DNA from: Amycolatopsis bartoniae
Lineage (GTDB): Bacteria > Actinomycetota > Actinomycetes > Mycobacteriales > Pseudonocardiaceae
DNA length: 64,000 nucleotides
Direction: 5' to 3'
Assembly (NCBI RefSeq): GCF_014191255.1
Contig: NZ_JACHWH010000001.1
Coordinates: forward strand, 496,001-560,000
This document shows positions 33,092 to 41,884 of the stretch, piece after piece. The notes beneath the pieces were generated by a model. That model worked only from the letters and a program-made list of their open reading frames with translations, was not told where the DNA came from and did not search any database. Position numbers and translations under genes: made by a program. Each line of letters begins with the position of its first letter. The stretch's first letter is position 1.

Positions 33092-35476
33092 GTGATCTCT
33101 CGCAGAACGGGTTTCGTGGCCTTCATGGCAGCCGCCGGGCTCATCGCCGCCACTCCGGCCGCGCTCGCCGCGCCCAGCACGGACGTGCTCATCGGCGAGG
33201 TCTACGGCGGCGGTGGCAACTCCGGCGCCACGCTGACCAGCGACTTCATCGAACTGACCAACGCGGGCGGAGCGGCGGTGAGCCTCGCCGGGTGGAGCGT
33301 GCAGTACCTGCCCGCGAGCCCGAGCGCGTCCAGCAAGTGGCAGGTCACCCCGCTGACCGGCAGCGTCGCCCCGGGTGCGCGTTACCTCGTTGGTGAGTCC
33401 ACCGGATCGGGTGGCACCGTCGCGCTGCCGACGCCTGACGCGTCGGGCTCCATCGCGATGGCCGCGGGAGCCGGCACCGTCGCGCTCGTGCACGGCACCA
33501 CCGCCCTCACCTGCCTCACCGCGGCCGACTGCGCGGCAGACGCCTCGATCCACGACCTCGTCGGCTACGGCAGCGCGACCGTCCGGGAGACCAGCCCCGC
33601 GCCGGCCGCGAGCAACACCACCTCGGTCTCCCGCACGGGCGCCGACACGGACAACAACTCGACGGACTTCACCGCGGGCACGCCCACCCCGACCAACGGC
33701 AAGGGCGAGACCGCGGGCGGCAGCACGCCCGCCATGCCCGCGAAGATCCACGACATCCAGGGCACCACGCGGATCTCGCCGTTGAAGGGCCAGAAGGTCT
33801 CGGACGTGACCGGCGTCGTCACGGCGATTCGCTCGTTCGGCTCCTCGCGCGGCTTCTGGTTCACCGATCCGCAGCCCGACAGCGACCCGCGCACGAGCGA
33901 GGGCCTGTTCGTCTTCACCGGCTCGACCACCCCTGCGGTCGCGGTCGGCGACGCCGTCACCGTGAGCGGCACGGTGAGCGAGTACTACCCGGACAGCCCC
34001 ACCGACTCGATCTACCAGTCCACCACCGAGCTGACTGGTCCACAGTGGACGATCCAGTCGAGCGGAAACCCGTTGCCCGCCCCGACGGTGCTCACCCCCA
34101 CCACGGTGCCGGACGCGCTCGCCCCGCAGGTCGGCGGCAACATCGAGAGCCTGCCGCTGGAGCCCGCGAAGTACTCGCTGGACTTCTGGGAAGCGCACGA
34201 GGGCGAGGTCGTCAGCGTCAGCGACGCGCGTGTCGTCGGCCCGAGCAACTCCTACAACGAGCTGTACGTGACGACGAAGCCCCGCGAGAACCCGACGCGC
34301 CGCGGCGGCACTGTCTACACGGGATACGACGACCCGAACACCGGCGTGCTCAAGGTCGAGTCACTGCTTCCGTTCGCCGAGCGCCCGTTCCCGGTCGTCA
34401 ACGTCGGCGACTCGCTCACCGGCGTCACCTCCGGCCCGGTCGAGTACGACTCCTACGGTGGCTACACGCTGGAGGCCACCGCGCTCGGCCAGGAGCGCAG
34501 CGGCGGCATCAAGCATGAGGTCACGCGCAAGCAGCTGCCCGACGAGCTGGCCGTGGCGACCTACAACGTCGAGAATCTGTCCGCTGTGGACACCCAGGAC
34601 AAGTTCGACCAGCTGGCGCACGGCATCGTCGACAACCTGCGCTCTCCGGACGTCGTGACCCTGGAGGAAATCCAGGACAACAACGGCGCGGCGACCACCT
34701 CCGACACCGTGGTGGCAGCCGACCAGACGCTCAAGCGGTTCACCGACGCGATCGCCGCCGCCGGCGGCCCGCGTTACCAGTGGCGCGAGATCGACCCACA
34801 GGACGACACCGACGGCGGCGAGCCGGGCGGGAACATCCGCGTCGGCTTCCTGTTCAACCCGAGGCGTGTGTCCTTTGTGGATCATCCGGGCGGTGACGCG
34901 ACCACCGCGGTGTCCGTGGTGAAGCAGCGCGGCCAGGTGCACCTGTCGGTGTCGCCCGGACGCGTCGACCCGACCAACCCGGCGTGGGAGGACAGCCGCA
35001 AGCCGCTGGCCGGCGAGTTCGTCTTCCAGGGCCGCACGGTGTTCGTGATCGCCAACCACTTCAACTCGAAGGGCGGCGACCAGCCGACGCATGGCCGCTA
35101 CCAGCCGCCGACGCGCAGTTCGGAGGTGCAGCGCGGGCAGCAGGCGCAGGTGTTGCGCGGGTTCGTCGACCAGCTGCTGGCCGCGGACCGGCACGCGAAC
35201 GTGATCGTCGCGGGCGACCTGAACGACTACCAGTTCTCCCCGGCGCTGCAGACGCTCACGGCGGGCGGCAAGCTGACCGATTTGATCGACACGCTCCCGC
35301 AGAGCGAGCGGTACAGCTACGTCTACGAGGGCAACTCGCAGGTGCTCGACCACATCCTCACCGCGCAGACCCCGTGGTGGGGTGTGGACTACGACGTGGT
35401 GCACATCAACGCGGAGTTCGCCACGCAGGCGTCCGACCACGACCCGCAGATCCTGCGGTACCGGCCGCTGTTCTGA
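33092..35476 (+). CDS. Secreted ExeM/NucH-type extracellular nuclease with lamin-tail domain
   Basis: 794 residues from GTG with GAGGGGAACTGAGG upstream. A signal peptide (about 1-27, ends ALAA) precedes a lamin-tail domain (about 30-160, DVLIGEVYGGGGNSGATLTS and DFIELTNAGGAAVSLAGW). A mid-region OB-like domain follows, then a C-terminal endonuclease/exonuclease/phosphatase domain from ELAVATYNVENLS (about 480). EEP motifs are present: VTLEEIQDNNGA, VGFLFNPRR, IVAGDLNDYQ, and QASDHDPQILR. Such enzymes degrade external DNA for nutrients or biofilm control. No sortase or anchor motif is seen. Confidence 0.92.
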   Translation: MISRRTGFVAFMAAAGLIAATPAALAAPSTDVLIGEVYGGGGNSGATLTSDFIELTNAGGAAVSLAGWSVQYLPASPSASSKWQVTPLTGSVAPGARYLVGESTGSGGTVALPTPDASGSIAMAAGAGTVALVHGTTALTCLTAADCAADASIHDLVGYGSATVRETSPAPAASNTTSVSRTGADTDNNSTDFTAGTPTPTNGKGETAGGSTPAMPAKIHDIQGTTRISPLKGQKVSDVTGVVTAIRSFGSSRGFWFTDPQPDSDPRTSEGLFVFTGSTTPAVAVGDAVTVSGTVSEYYPDSPTDSIYQSTTELTGPQWTIQSSGNPLPAPTVLTPTTVPDALAPQVGGNIESLPLEPAKYSLDFWEAHEGEVVSVSDARVVGPSNSYNELYVTTKPRENPTRRGGTVYTGYDDPNTGVLKVESLLPFAERPFPVVNVGDSLTGVTSGPVEYDSYGGYTLEATALGQERSGGIKHEVTRKQLPDELAVATYNVENLSAVDTQDKFDQLAHGIVDNLRSPDVVTLEEIQDNNGAATTSDTVVAADQTLKRFTDAIAAAGGPRYQWREIDPQDDTDGGEPGGNIRVGFLFNPRRVSFVDHPGGDATTAVSVVKQRGQVHLSVSPGRVDPTNPAWEDSRKPLAGEFVFQGRTVFVIANHFNSKGGDQPTHGRYQPPTRSSEVQRGQQAQVLRGFVDQLLAADRHANVIVAGDLNDYQFSPALQTLTAGGKLTDLIDTLPQSERYSYVYEGNSQVLDHILTAQTPWWGVDYDVVHINAEFATQASDHDPQILRYRPLF

Positions 35477-35480
35477 ACCG

Positions 35481-35714
35481 CTAGACCGCGTGCAAGCAGG
35501 TGGCCCGGTGCTGGGCAGCCCGGGCTGCCTGCAGCATCGCCTCGGCGAGGTCCGCCGGATCGACCTTGCCGAGCAACGCGGTGTTGATCGCGACCTCGAC
35601 GACCTCGCCGGTCCTGGTCACCCCCACCTCGACCAGGCCCCAGTCGTCCTGCGCCACGGTGATCCGCTGCTCGCGCTGCCTGCGGCGGGCGAGTGGCTTC
35701 GGTTCACGCTCCAT
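35481..35714 (-). CDS. Short YbaB/EbfC-like protein
   Basis: 77 residues from ATG 35714. A basic start (MEREPKPLARRRQREQRITV) is followed by VTRTGEVVEVAINTALLGKV and DPADLAEAMLQAARAAQHRA, the strand and C-terminal helix of YbaB. It is short and lies convergent to the nuclease gene. Related YbaB genes head type VII-like loci, and this one is near the FtsK module but separated by a small opposite-strand ORF. Confidence 0.65.
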   Translation of the reverse strand: MEREPKPLARRRQREQRITVAQDDWGLVEVGVTRTGEVVEVAINTALLGKVDPADLAEAMLQAARAAQHRATCLHAV

Positions 35715-35798
35715 CGCGTCCCCCTTTCGCCGCCTACGACGGTGGGAAACCGCCGGTGGTTCCGGGAACCCCGCCGGTTTTCCACCCGTCGGACGATC

Positions 35799-35969
35799 AT
35801 GAGCTGGACGAGGGCACGCGCCGAGCACCTGTCCCGCCGCCGGATCGCGCCCGCGGTCCCGGCCGCCGTCGGGGACGAAACGGGCTGGGTGCGGGCGTAC
35901 GTCCTGCAGCCGGTCGAACCCGAGGACGAGAGCCTCGAACCGGAACGCTGGCTGCGCCCGGCGACCTGA
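35799..35969 (+). CDS. Small hypothetical protein
   Basis: 56 residues (MSWTRARAEHLSRRR..., ends ESLEPERWLRPAT), basic at the start and acidic at the end, divergent from the YbaB-like gene. The ribosome site is weak, and no family is recognised. It may be real because it fills an otherwise empty gap with codon use like its neighbours. Confidence 0.4.
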   Translation: MSWTRARAEHLSRRRIAPAVPAAVGDETGWVRAYVLQPVEPEDESLEPERWLRPAT

Positions 35970-35975
35970 GCCGGG

Positions 35976-36335
35976 TCAGCGCCGCGCCCGCCAGCCCAGT
36001 GACAGCACGGAATCCACCAGCTCCTGGTAGATCGGCTTCAGGTCGTTGAGGTATCGCTCCAGCCACGCGCCACGCGCGTTCGTCGCCGGCGTCGGGCCCT
36101 CCGCCAGCTCCAGCCACGGCAGACGCGACACGTTGTCCTCGGCCATCCGCCACCAGTGGTGCGCCACCTGCACCGTGCGCTGCTCGCGCTGCACGGCGTC
36201 GGCCACCGCCTGCTCGGCGGCCGCGATCTCCGAGTCCAGCTCCTGCGCGCGCCGCAGCTCCCAGGCCCGCAGCTCCTCGGCCGCCTTTCCGGCGAGCCCG
36301 ACGATCTCCTTGTAGCGCAACGCGGCCGATGCCAT
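35976..36335 (-). CDS. Helical protein of the FtsK module, unknown
   Basis: 119 residues from ATG 36335, which overlaps the ATPase stop (TGATG). Two long helices with heptad pattern (EIVGLAGKAAEELRAWELRR and AAAEQAVADAVQREQRTVQV) are followed by a helical tail with a WWRMAEDN motif and LNDLKPIYQELVDSVLSLGW. It looks like a coiled-coil partner of the ATPase. No family is recognised. Confidence 0.7.
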   Translation of the reverse strand: MASAALRYKEIVGLAGKAAEELRAWELRRAQELDSEIAAAEQAVADAVQREQRTVQVAHHWWRMAEDNVSRLPWLELAEGPTPATNARGAWLERYLNDLKPIYQELVDSVLSLGWRARR

Positions 36336-39043
36336 CAGAACTCCGGGCGGTCGAACGGGATCATCACTTCGGGCGAGACGTGCGTGCTGCGGTCGAAGAA
36401 CAGCGCCCGGCCCGGCCGCGGCGACCAGTGCACGACCTGCCCGGCGGCGAACTGGCTCAGCTCGCTGCCCTGCACGTCGAGCGCGGCCCACGCGCCGATG
36501 TCGTCGGTGCTGCCGAAGCCGAGGGTGTCCTTGAGCCGGGCTGTGCTGCGCCACCACCCGAGCGTGTGGACGTCGCGCGTCGGGCCCTGCTTGAGCACCG
36601 TGCGGAAGTGGTCGAGCCCGCTCTTGAGCTCGCCCGGCTTCTTCGCCTCCAGCACGGGCAGCGCCGCGTCCACGCCGTAGAGCAGCAGGATCCGCGGGTG
36701 GCCCGTCGGCCCCTCGACCAGCTGCTGCAGGCACGCGCCGAGCTCGTCCTCCTGCGGCTGGCTCACCAGGTGACCTTCGCCCTTGAGCCACTGCACCAGG
36801 TGTTCGACGGCCGGCATGCACCGGTCGACGAGGCACGACACGAGGAACTCGACCTCGTTCGGCCGGTACTGCCTGCCGAGCGACTTCGCGGCGGAGTCCA
36901 GAATGGACAGCGCCTCGGCCGCCGCTGTGCCGAGCACCGCGAGGTTGCGGCCCGGCGCGCCGAACAGATCCACCGCGCACGCCTTCTCCTCGACCTCGAT
37001 CGCCTGGCCGAGCAACGCCTGCGGGCGGCCGCCGGGGGACAGCGCGGCGAACGCGGGCACGTGCTCCAGTATCGGCGAGTGCGCGCCGTCGAACAGCCGC
37101 GGGCGCTCGTGCTCGTTGGAGTACAACTCCCACAGCCTGCGTTGCAGCGACGAGAAGACGTCACGGCTGCTGGCGTCGGGCACGTGCGCGAGCTGGTTCC
37201 CGTGCGCCACCCCGGAATCGTGGTTGACCACCGCGTGCCACTTCGGCGCCGCCACCGCCGCGTTGTTCGTCTCAGCCAGCACCCGCCGGGCCTTGGGCAT
37301 CGCGATCCGCAGCGTGCACTGCTCGAACACGGCGGGCTTGCCCCAGAACGCGTCGATCCCGGCGATGTCCTGGCTGGCGAGTATCAGGTGGATGCCCTGG
37401 GCACGGCCGCGGCGGGCGATGTCCTCCAGCAGCGCGGTGGCCTGGTTGGTCACCGTGTCACGACCGGCGAACAGGTACTGGAACTCGTCGATCACGGCGA
37501 CGATGCGTGGCCAGTGCCCGTCCGGGTCCTGGCGGCGCAGCTCGGCGAGGTCGGTGACCTCGTGCTCCTTCGCCGCGGCCGAGCGGCGCCGCAGCTCGTC
37601 GGCGAGGAACCGCAGCAGCGCGAGCCCGAACTCACGGTCGGTGTTGACGTTGACGCCGATGAGCCGCGCGTGTGGCAGCCAGCTCGCGTCCCGGCGGCCG
37701 GGCGCCAGCCCCGCGAACGACACGCCTTCCTTGAAGTCCAGCAGGTACAGCGCCAGCTCACTGGGTGGGTACCGCGCGGCGAGGCTGCCGATGAGCGCGT
37801 AGAGGAAGTTCGTCTTGCCCGAACCGCTCGGGCCGCCGATGAGCGCGTGCGGGGTGGCGTCGCCGATCACGACCTCCACCGGGTCGCCCTCGTAGAACCC
37901 GACGGGCGCGCGCAGCTCGCGCGCGGAACTCTCCCGGCCCAGCTCGGCGGGCAGCAGGTCGGGGAACGAACGCGGGCCGCCCTGCTTGGCGATGAGGGCG
38001 TCGGCGAGCCTGCTCGCGGCGGCGCTGACCTCGACGGCCGGGATCGGCGGATCGAGGTCCACGACGATGTCCTGGCCGGTCATGCTGGTGACCGCGTGCT
38101 GCTCGTCGACGAGGCGGATGTTCTCCACCCCGCCGCCGAACATGGTCGGCAGGTCGACGCCGATCAGCGAGATGCCGGCGGCGAGCGCGCCGCCCGCGAT
38201 GCGCCGCAGCTCGCGCAGCTGCTCGCGCGACCAGTCCTCGCCGTTGCCGAAGAACACCGCGATGCGCCACGGTTCCGTGCGCTGACCGAGGGCCTCGCGC
38301 ATGCTGCGCACGGAGTGGTGCCCGGCCTGCATGGTCTGCGCGTGGGTGCGGCGGATGTAACCGGCGAGCTCGTCGAGCAGGTCGTCCAGCCGCGCCGGGT
38401 CGTACACCGTGACCGCGCTGGTGCGGCTGAGCGGGTACAGGTTCGGCAGGACGGCCGTGAGCTGCCCGATGTCCCACAGGTGCACGCGGACCGCGCCGGG
38501 TTCCATGCTGCTCAGCACCCGCAGCAGCAGGTTCTCGACCAGCGCCTCGGCGGCGGCGCGGGTCTTCGGCGCGGTGGTGATCGACAGGTGCGACTCGTCC
38601 AGCAGCGGCACGGCCACCGGGAACGGGCCGCTGGAGTCCACTGTGGACGAGCCGATGCGCCACAGCGGCGGCACGGACAGCTTTCCGGTGCCGACGCGGC
38701 CGAGCCAGTCGCTCGGCGGGGCGCTCGCCGCGCCCGGCGCGGACTCCGCGACGAGCTGCCGCAGCTTGCCCGGCACCGTCGAAGCTTCGGCGTAGAAGGC
38801 GGTGTGCACCGCGTTCAGCCTGTCCTGGACGCTCGACAGCGCGGGGTGGCGCAGGTCCTCAGGGTCGGCGTGCGCGATGCCCGCGCGGAGGATCCGCTGC
38901 TCCAGCCGCAGGCGCTCCAGCTCGGCCTCGGCCGTCTCGCGGGCCGCCTGTGCGGCGCCGAGCACCAGGCCGAGCTGCTGGCGCATCGCGCCCAGCGCGG
39001 TCAGCACGCGACCGCGCTGCTCACTGCTCTTGGCGAACTTCAT
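36335..39043 (-). CDS. FtsK/SpoIIIE-type ATPase with N-terminal coiled coil
   Basis: 902 residues. The N-terminal ~100 residues are coiled coil (RQQLGLVLGAAQAARETAEA) with no transmembrane helix. A central domain (about 110-380) is followed by one FtsK/HerA ATPase: Walker A IGGPSGSGKTN (about 400-410), Walker B IVAVIDEFQYLF (about 515), and an Arg-finger/sensor region ILASQDIAGID. A C-terminal ~250-residue domain resembles a second, ATP-site-lacking FtsK-like domain. Unlike EccC it has no membrane anchor. It is in one operon with two upstream 82-86-residue helical proteins and a downstream one, reading like a soluble secretion or translocation motor. Confidence 0.87.
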   Translation of the reverse strand: MKFAKSSEQRGRVLTALGAMRQQLGLVLGAAQAARETAEAELERLRLEQRILRAGIAHADPEDLRHPALSSVQDRLNAVHTAFYAEASTVPGKLRQLVAESAPGAASAPPSDWLGRVGTGKLSVPPLWRIGSSTVDSSGPFPVAVPLLDESHLSITTAPKTRAAAEALVENLLLRVLSSMEPGAVRVHLWDIGQLTAVLPNLYPLSRTSAVTVYDPARLDDLLDELAGYIRRTHAQTMQAGHHSVRSMREALGQRTEPWRIAVFFGNGEDWSREQLRELRRIAGGALAAGISLIGVDLPTMFGGGVENIRLVDEQHAVTSMTGQDIVVDLDPPIPAVEVSAAASRLADALIAKQGGPRSFPDLLPAELGRESSARELRAPVGFYEGDPVEVVIGDATPHALIGGPSGSGKTNFLYALIGSLAARYPPSELALYLLDFKEGVSFAGLAPGRRDASWLPHARLIGVNVNTDREFGLALLRFLADELRRRSAAAKEHEVTDLAELRRQDPDGHWPRIVAVIDEFQYLFAGRDTVTNQATALLEDIARRGRAQGIHLILASQDIAGIDAFWGKPAVFEQCTLRIAMPKARRVLAETNNAAVAAPKWHAVVNHDSGVAHGNQLAHVPDASSRDVFSSLQRRLWELYSNEHERPRLFDGAHSPILEHVPAFAALSPGGRPQALLGQAIEVEEKACAVDLFGAPGRNLAVLGTAAAEALSILDSAAKSLGRQYRPNEVEFLVSCLVDRCMPAVEHLVQWLKGEGHLVSQPQEDELGACLQQLVEGPTGHPRILLLYGVDAALPVLEAKKPGELKSGLDHFRTVLKQGPTRDVHTLGWWRSTARLKDTLGFGSTDDIGAWAALDVQGSELSQFAAGQVVHWSPRPGRALFFDRSTHVSPEVMIPFDRPEF

Positions 39044-39291
39044 TACAGGCGCGCCTGGTAGCCGCTCACCAGGTCGTCGGCGGCCGCCAGCCGTCCGGCG
39101 TCCTGGCGCAGCCGTTCCTCGGCGAGGGCGAGCTGGGGCGGCAGCCAGGGCTCCGCCTGCTCGAAGGCCGTGACGATCGTTTCGCGTGCCTCATCCAGCA
39201 GCTCCACCGCACGGTTGGTGTGTTCCGTTGCCTCCGCCAGTTTGGCACGGAAAGCGGCCAGCTGCGCATGGAGCTCGGCGAGCGAGTACAT
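39043..39291 (-). CDS. Small helical protein of the FtsK module
   Basis: 82 residues, two-helix coiled coil (YSLAELHAQLAAFRAKLAEA and AVELLDEARETIVTAFEQAE), ending ARL. It starts immediately after the previous gene's stop and overlaps the ATPase by one nucleotide. Length and hairpin shape are WXG100-like but there is no W-x-G motif. Confidence 0.75.
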   Translation of the reverse strand: MYSLAELHAQLAAFRAKLAEATEHTNRAVELLDEARETIVTAFEQAEPWLPPQLALAEERLRQDAGRLAAADDLVSGYQARL

Positions 39292-39552
39292 CTACAGCCG
39301 GGCGGAATAGGACTCGGCGGACGAAACGGCGGCCTGGATCGTGTTCTGCTGGCCCGTGATGCCCTGGACAGCTTCGGCGAGCAGGCCGTGCGCCTGGGTG
39401 ACCTCCGGCTGGGTGCTGCCCGCCGTCACCTGGCCGAGGATCTGCTGGGCCTCCTCGAGCGCCTGGGCGGCCTGTTGCAGGGCGGCGACGCTGGCGTTGC
39501 ACTTCTCGTTCGCCATCGCGATCCCAGCGCGGATCTCTTCCACTCCGGCCAT
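39292..39552 (-). CDS. Small WXG100-like helical protein of the FtsK module
   Basis: 86 residues from ATG 39552 (MAGVEEIRAGI), with GAGGAG about 10 nt upstream; an in-frame start 11 codons further up is not favoured. Helices MANEKCNASVAALQQAAQAL and a second from about residue 50 form a hairpin, ending SYSARL like its neighbour (GYQARL). The shared Y-x-ARL tail suggests that both may be recognised by the ATPase as a signal. It is the first gene of the operon. Confidence 0.75.
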   Translation of the reverse strand: MAGVEEIRAGIAMANEKCNASVAALQQAAQALEEAQQILGQVTAGSTQPEVTQAHGLLAEAVQGITGQQNTIQAAVSSAESYSARL

Positions 39553-39664
39553 CGGCGCGGGTTCTCCTCGGATGTGTCGTGCCACGGTGGTCGTCGTTGG
39601 TGACGACCCCCATAAAACTATCGGTATGCCAGCGAGGGGAACGCACTAGGCCGATCGTGTGACA

Positions 39665-39698
39665 AAGGCCCCGGGCGGTGTGACACACCCGGGGCCTT
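39665..39698 (-). terminator. Terminator after tRNA-Ser(GGA)
   Basis: AAGGCCCCGGG (39665-39675) pairs perfectly with CCCGGGGCCTT (39688-39698), an 11-bp stem ten bases after the minus-strand tRNA. TT follows on the transcript side. Confidence 0.75.
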
Positions 39699-39707
39699 CG
39701 AAGAGAG

Positions 39708-39794
39708 CGGAGGATACGGGATTCGAACCCGTGAGGGCTGTTACACCCAACACGATTTCCAATCGTGCGCCTTAGGCCGCTCGGCCAATCCTCC
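39708..39794 (-). tRNA. tRNA-Ser(GGA)
   Basis: 87 nt on the minus strand with acceptor GGAGGAT/ATCCTCC and discriminator G. Anticodon loop TTGGAAA has GGA at 39758-39760 (plus coordinates). A class II long variable arm and GGGTTCGAATCCC T-arm are present. No encoded CCA. It reads UCC/UCU codons. Confidence 0.97.
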
Positions 39795-39815
39795 GTGGAA
39801 GAGCGTACACGGGCC

Positions 39816-40925
39816 TCACGCGCGGTCGAGACGGGGGAAGGTCACCTCGCGCAGGAGCAGCAGCACAGCGGCCGCCAGCGGGATGGCCACCAGCGCGCCC
39901 ACGACGCCGAGCAGCACCCCGCCGAGCAGCACCGCGACCACGGTGACGAGCGCGGGCACGCGCACCACCCGGCCGATGATCTTGGGCACCAGCACGTAGT
40001 CCTCGACGACCCGGTAGGCGACGGCGAAGCCCACGGTCGCGAGGCAGGCGGGGACGGACACGGTGAGAGCCATCAGGGCCAGCACCGCGCTGCCGACGGT
40101 CGAGCCGGCGACCGGAATGAGGTCGAGGACGCCGAACAGCAGCGCGAGCAGCACCGGGTAGGGCACGCCGAACGCCAGCAGCCAGACGAAGGCGGTGACG
40201 GACGCGATGAGCGAGACGGCGAGGTTGCCCAGCACGTACCAGCCGACCTTGGCGAGGATCTCGTCGCCGATGAGGATGGCGCGGGGCCGCCTGCTGTGCG
40301 GCACGAAGCGGTAGGCCGTGGTGCGCAGGCGCGGGAAGTTCGCGAGGAAGTACGCGGTGAGCACGAAGACGATGACGGTGTCGGCGAGCGTGCCGAGCAA
40401 GGCTTTCCCGCCGCCGATGAGGCCGGTGAGCAGCTCGGGGTTGCGCAGGGCGGCTTCGGCGCGTTGCCGCAGCTGGAAGCGTTCGCCGAGGCCGCCGGTG
40501 TGGGCGCCGAGCTGCTGGAGGAGCTGCGGCGCCTTGTCGGCGAACGTCGTCGCCTGCTCGACGAGCGGCGGGATGAGCGCGGCGAGCAACCCGGCGACGA
40601 CGGCGAGCGCGAGGACGAGGACGCTCGCCACGGCGAGGGGGCGCGGGAGGCGCTTCCCGGCGAGCCACCCGACGACGGGCTCCAACCCGACGGCGAGGAA
40701 CAGCGAGACGCCGATCAGCACGAGGGTCCCGCTGGTGACGTACAGGAGCCACACGCAGCCGGCGGTCACGGCCATCCCGGCGGCTAGCGCGATCCCGACG
40801 AAGAACGGCGACCGCCGGTCGAAGGGAGCCCCCAAGGGCCCGAGCGGCTTGGCCGGTTCACTGAGCTGCGCGGCCTCCGAGTCCGCATCCGCCACGGGAT
40901 CACGGAGGTACCTGAAGGCGGCCAT
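39816..40925 (-). CDS. AI-2E family transporter
   Basis: 369 residues. The first two helices (SPFFVGIALAAGMAVTAGCV, GTLVLIGVSLFLAVGLEPVV) flank RRLPRP-type loops, and about eight helices occur in all, with FGVLDLIPVAGSTVGSAVLA and VVEDYVLVPKIIGRVVRVPA typical of the family. Members include AI-2 exporters and antiporters. The gene lies 63 bp past the sulfotransferase-fold gene on the same strand, so it might be the last gene of the phosphoramidate operon, or independent. Confidence 0.85.
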   Translation of the reverse strand: MAAFRYLRDPVADADSEAAQLSEPAKPLGPLGAPFDRRSPFFVGIALAAGMAVTAGCVWLLYVTSGTLVLIGVSLFLAVGLEPVVGWLAGKRLPRPLAVASVLVLALAVVAGLLAALIPPLVEQATTFADKAPQLLQQLGAHTGGLGERFQLRQRAEAALRNPELLTGLIGGGKALLGTLADTVIVFVLTAYFLANFPRLRTTAYRFVPHSRRPRAILIGDEILAKVGWYVLGNLAVSLIASVTAFVWLLAFGVPYPVLLALLFGVLDLIPVAGSTVGSAVLALMALTVSVPACLATVGFAVAYRVVEDYVLVPKIIGRVVRVPALVTVVAVLLGGVLLGVVGALVAIPLAAAVLLLLREVTFPRLDRA

Positions 40926-40988
40926 GCGGTTCGGTTGCCCGCAGGAGGGGCCGGAAAACCCGAAAGGGGTTCACACGGCTGGGTGCTG

Positions 40989-41867
40989 TTACGGAGGGCT
41001 GAGGTCGTAGCCAAAGGCCTTCGCGGTGGCGATCAGGTCTGGGTCGGCGAAGTGGGCCCACAACTCGGGCGTCATCCACTCCCGCCACTCACCCACCTTC
41101 CCGCGGCGAACCATCCTTCCGTTTTCGGCTGCGCGTCCCTCCTCGCGCAGCACTTCCTCTTCGTGCTTCCGCATGTGCTCGAAGGAGCTGAGTTCGGCAG
41201 CCTCGGTCAGCGCCGACTCGTCCACGTCGATGTCGAATGCGCGCAGGGCTTGGTCCATTGTTCCGACTGGGTCGCGCTTGAGGTCCTCGAACCGGGTGAC
41301 CGCGGTGCGCCCGAACTCTGCAGCCTGCTCGAGCCAACCCCGGTAGGTGTAGTGCCAGACGTCGACAGGGCGTCCAGCGAGGAAATCGGAGGAAGCAAGC
41401 CAGTCGGCGAATGTCTGGCGTTCTGACGCCGGGAGTTGAGGGTAGAGGTGCTGGTAGTACGAGTAGACGTTGTCTCGCGGGTCGCGCACAAGTGCCCACG
41501 CGCCGTACAACGACCGCGAATTGAAGTACTGCGGCGGCAACGGAGTTTTGACGAAACGTGGCCAGATCAGTCGGGGTGGTGGACGGTGCAGCCCATCGGA
41601 TGCGGGGTCCGTGTCCAACCGCTGCAGGTAATCAGCGTAGCGGGAAACGGGTTCGTTCGATCCGTCGGTAGACAGGCGCTCGGTTACAGCGTAAGCGTAA
41701 TTCAGCCGCAACAGGCGCAACACATTGGCCAGAATCGTCTTGCCGGATCCTGGATAACCGACGACCACCACGTCCTGATGGCCGATCCTGGGCAGGTTCT
41801 CCTCGAGCACGGTGCCGAACAGGCGCACGAGATGCTGGTGCAGGCCATCATCAACTGAGACCTTCAT
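40989..41867 (-). CDS. Sulfotransferase-fold protein, candidate phosphoramidoyl transferase
   Basis: 292 residues. The 5'-phosphosulfate loop is GYPGSGKT (37-44) and the 3'-phosphate site is VRDPRDNVYSYYQH (127-140, R128 and S136). The C-terminal RRGKVGEWREWMT loop is also typical, so this is a PAPS-type transferase. It follows genes like those that make 3'-phospho-CDP-amidate, a PAPS-like donor. It may therefore transfer phosphoramidate rather than sulfate; ordinary sulfation is the alternative. It is 17 bp after the cytidylyltransferase gene and is part of its operon. Confidence 0.88.
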   Translation of the reverse strand: MKVSVDDGLHQHLVRLFGTVLEENLPRIGHQDVVVVGYPGSGKTILANVLRLLRLNYAYAVTERLSTDGSNEPVSRYADYLQRLDTDPASDGLHRPPPRLIWPRFVKTPLPPQYFNSRSLYGAWALVRDPRDNVYSYYQHLYPQLPASERQTFADWLASSDFLAGRPVDVWHYTYRGWLEQAAEFGRTAVTRFEDLKRDPVGTMDQALRAFDIDVDESALTEAAELSSFEHMRKHEEEVLREEGRAAENGRMVRRGKVGEWREWMTPELWAHFADPDLIATAKAFGYDLSPP

Positions 41868-41884
41868 GCAATTTCCTTCCGTGC

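Noticed and set aside
36329..39061. Long open frame of 910 codons on the plus strand opposite the FtsK-type ATPase
   Set aside because: It is antisense to a gene with clear Walker A/B motifs; composition is Arg/Gly/Pro-heavy with no recognisable domain, typical of the GC-rich shadow frame.
31699..39794. Genomic island bounded by the two tRNA-Ser genes
   Set aside because: The two tRNAs have different anticodons and opposite strands. There is no integrase, no attachment repeat and no change in composition between them.
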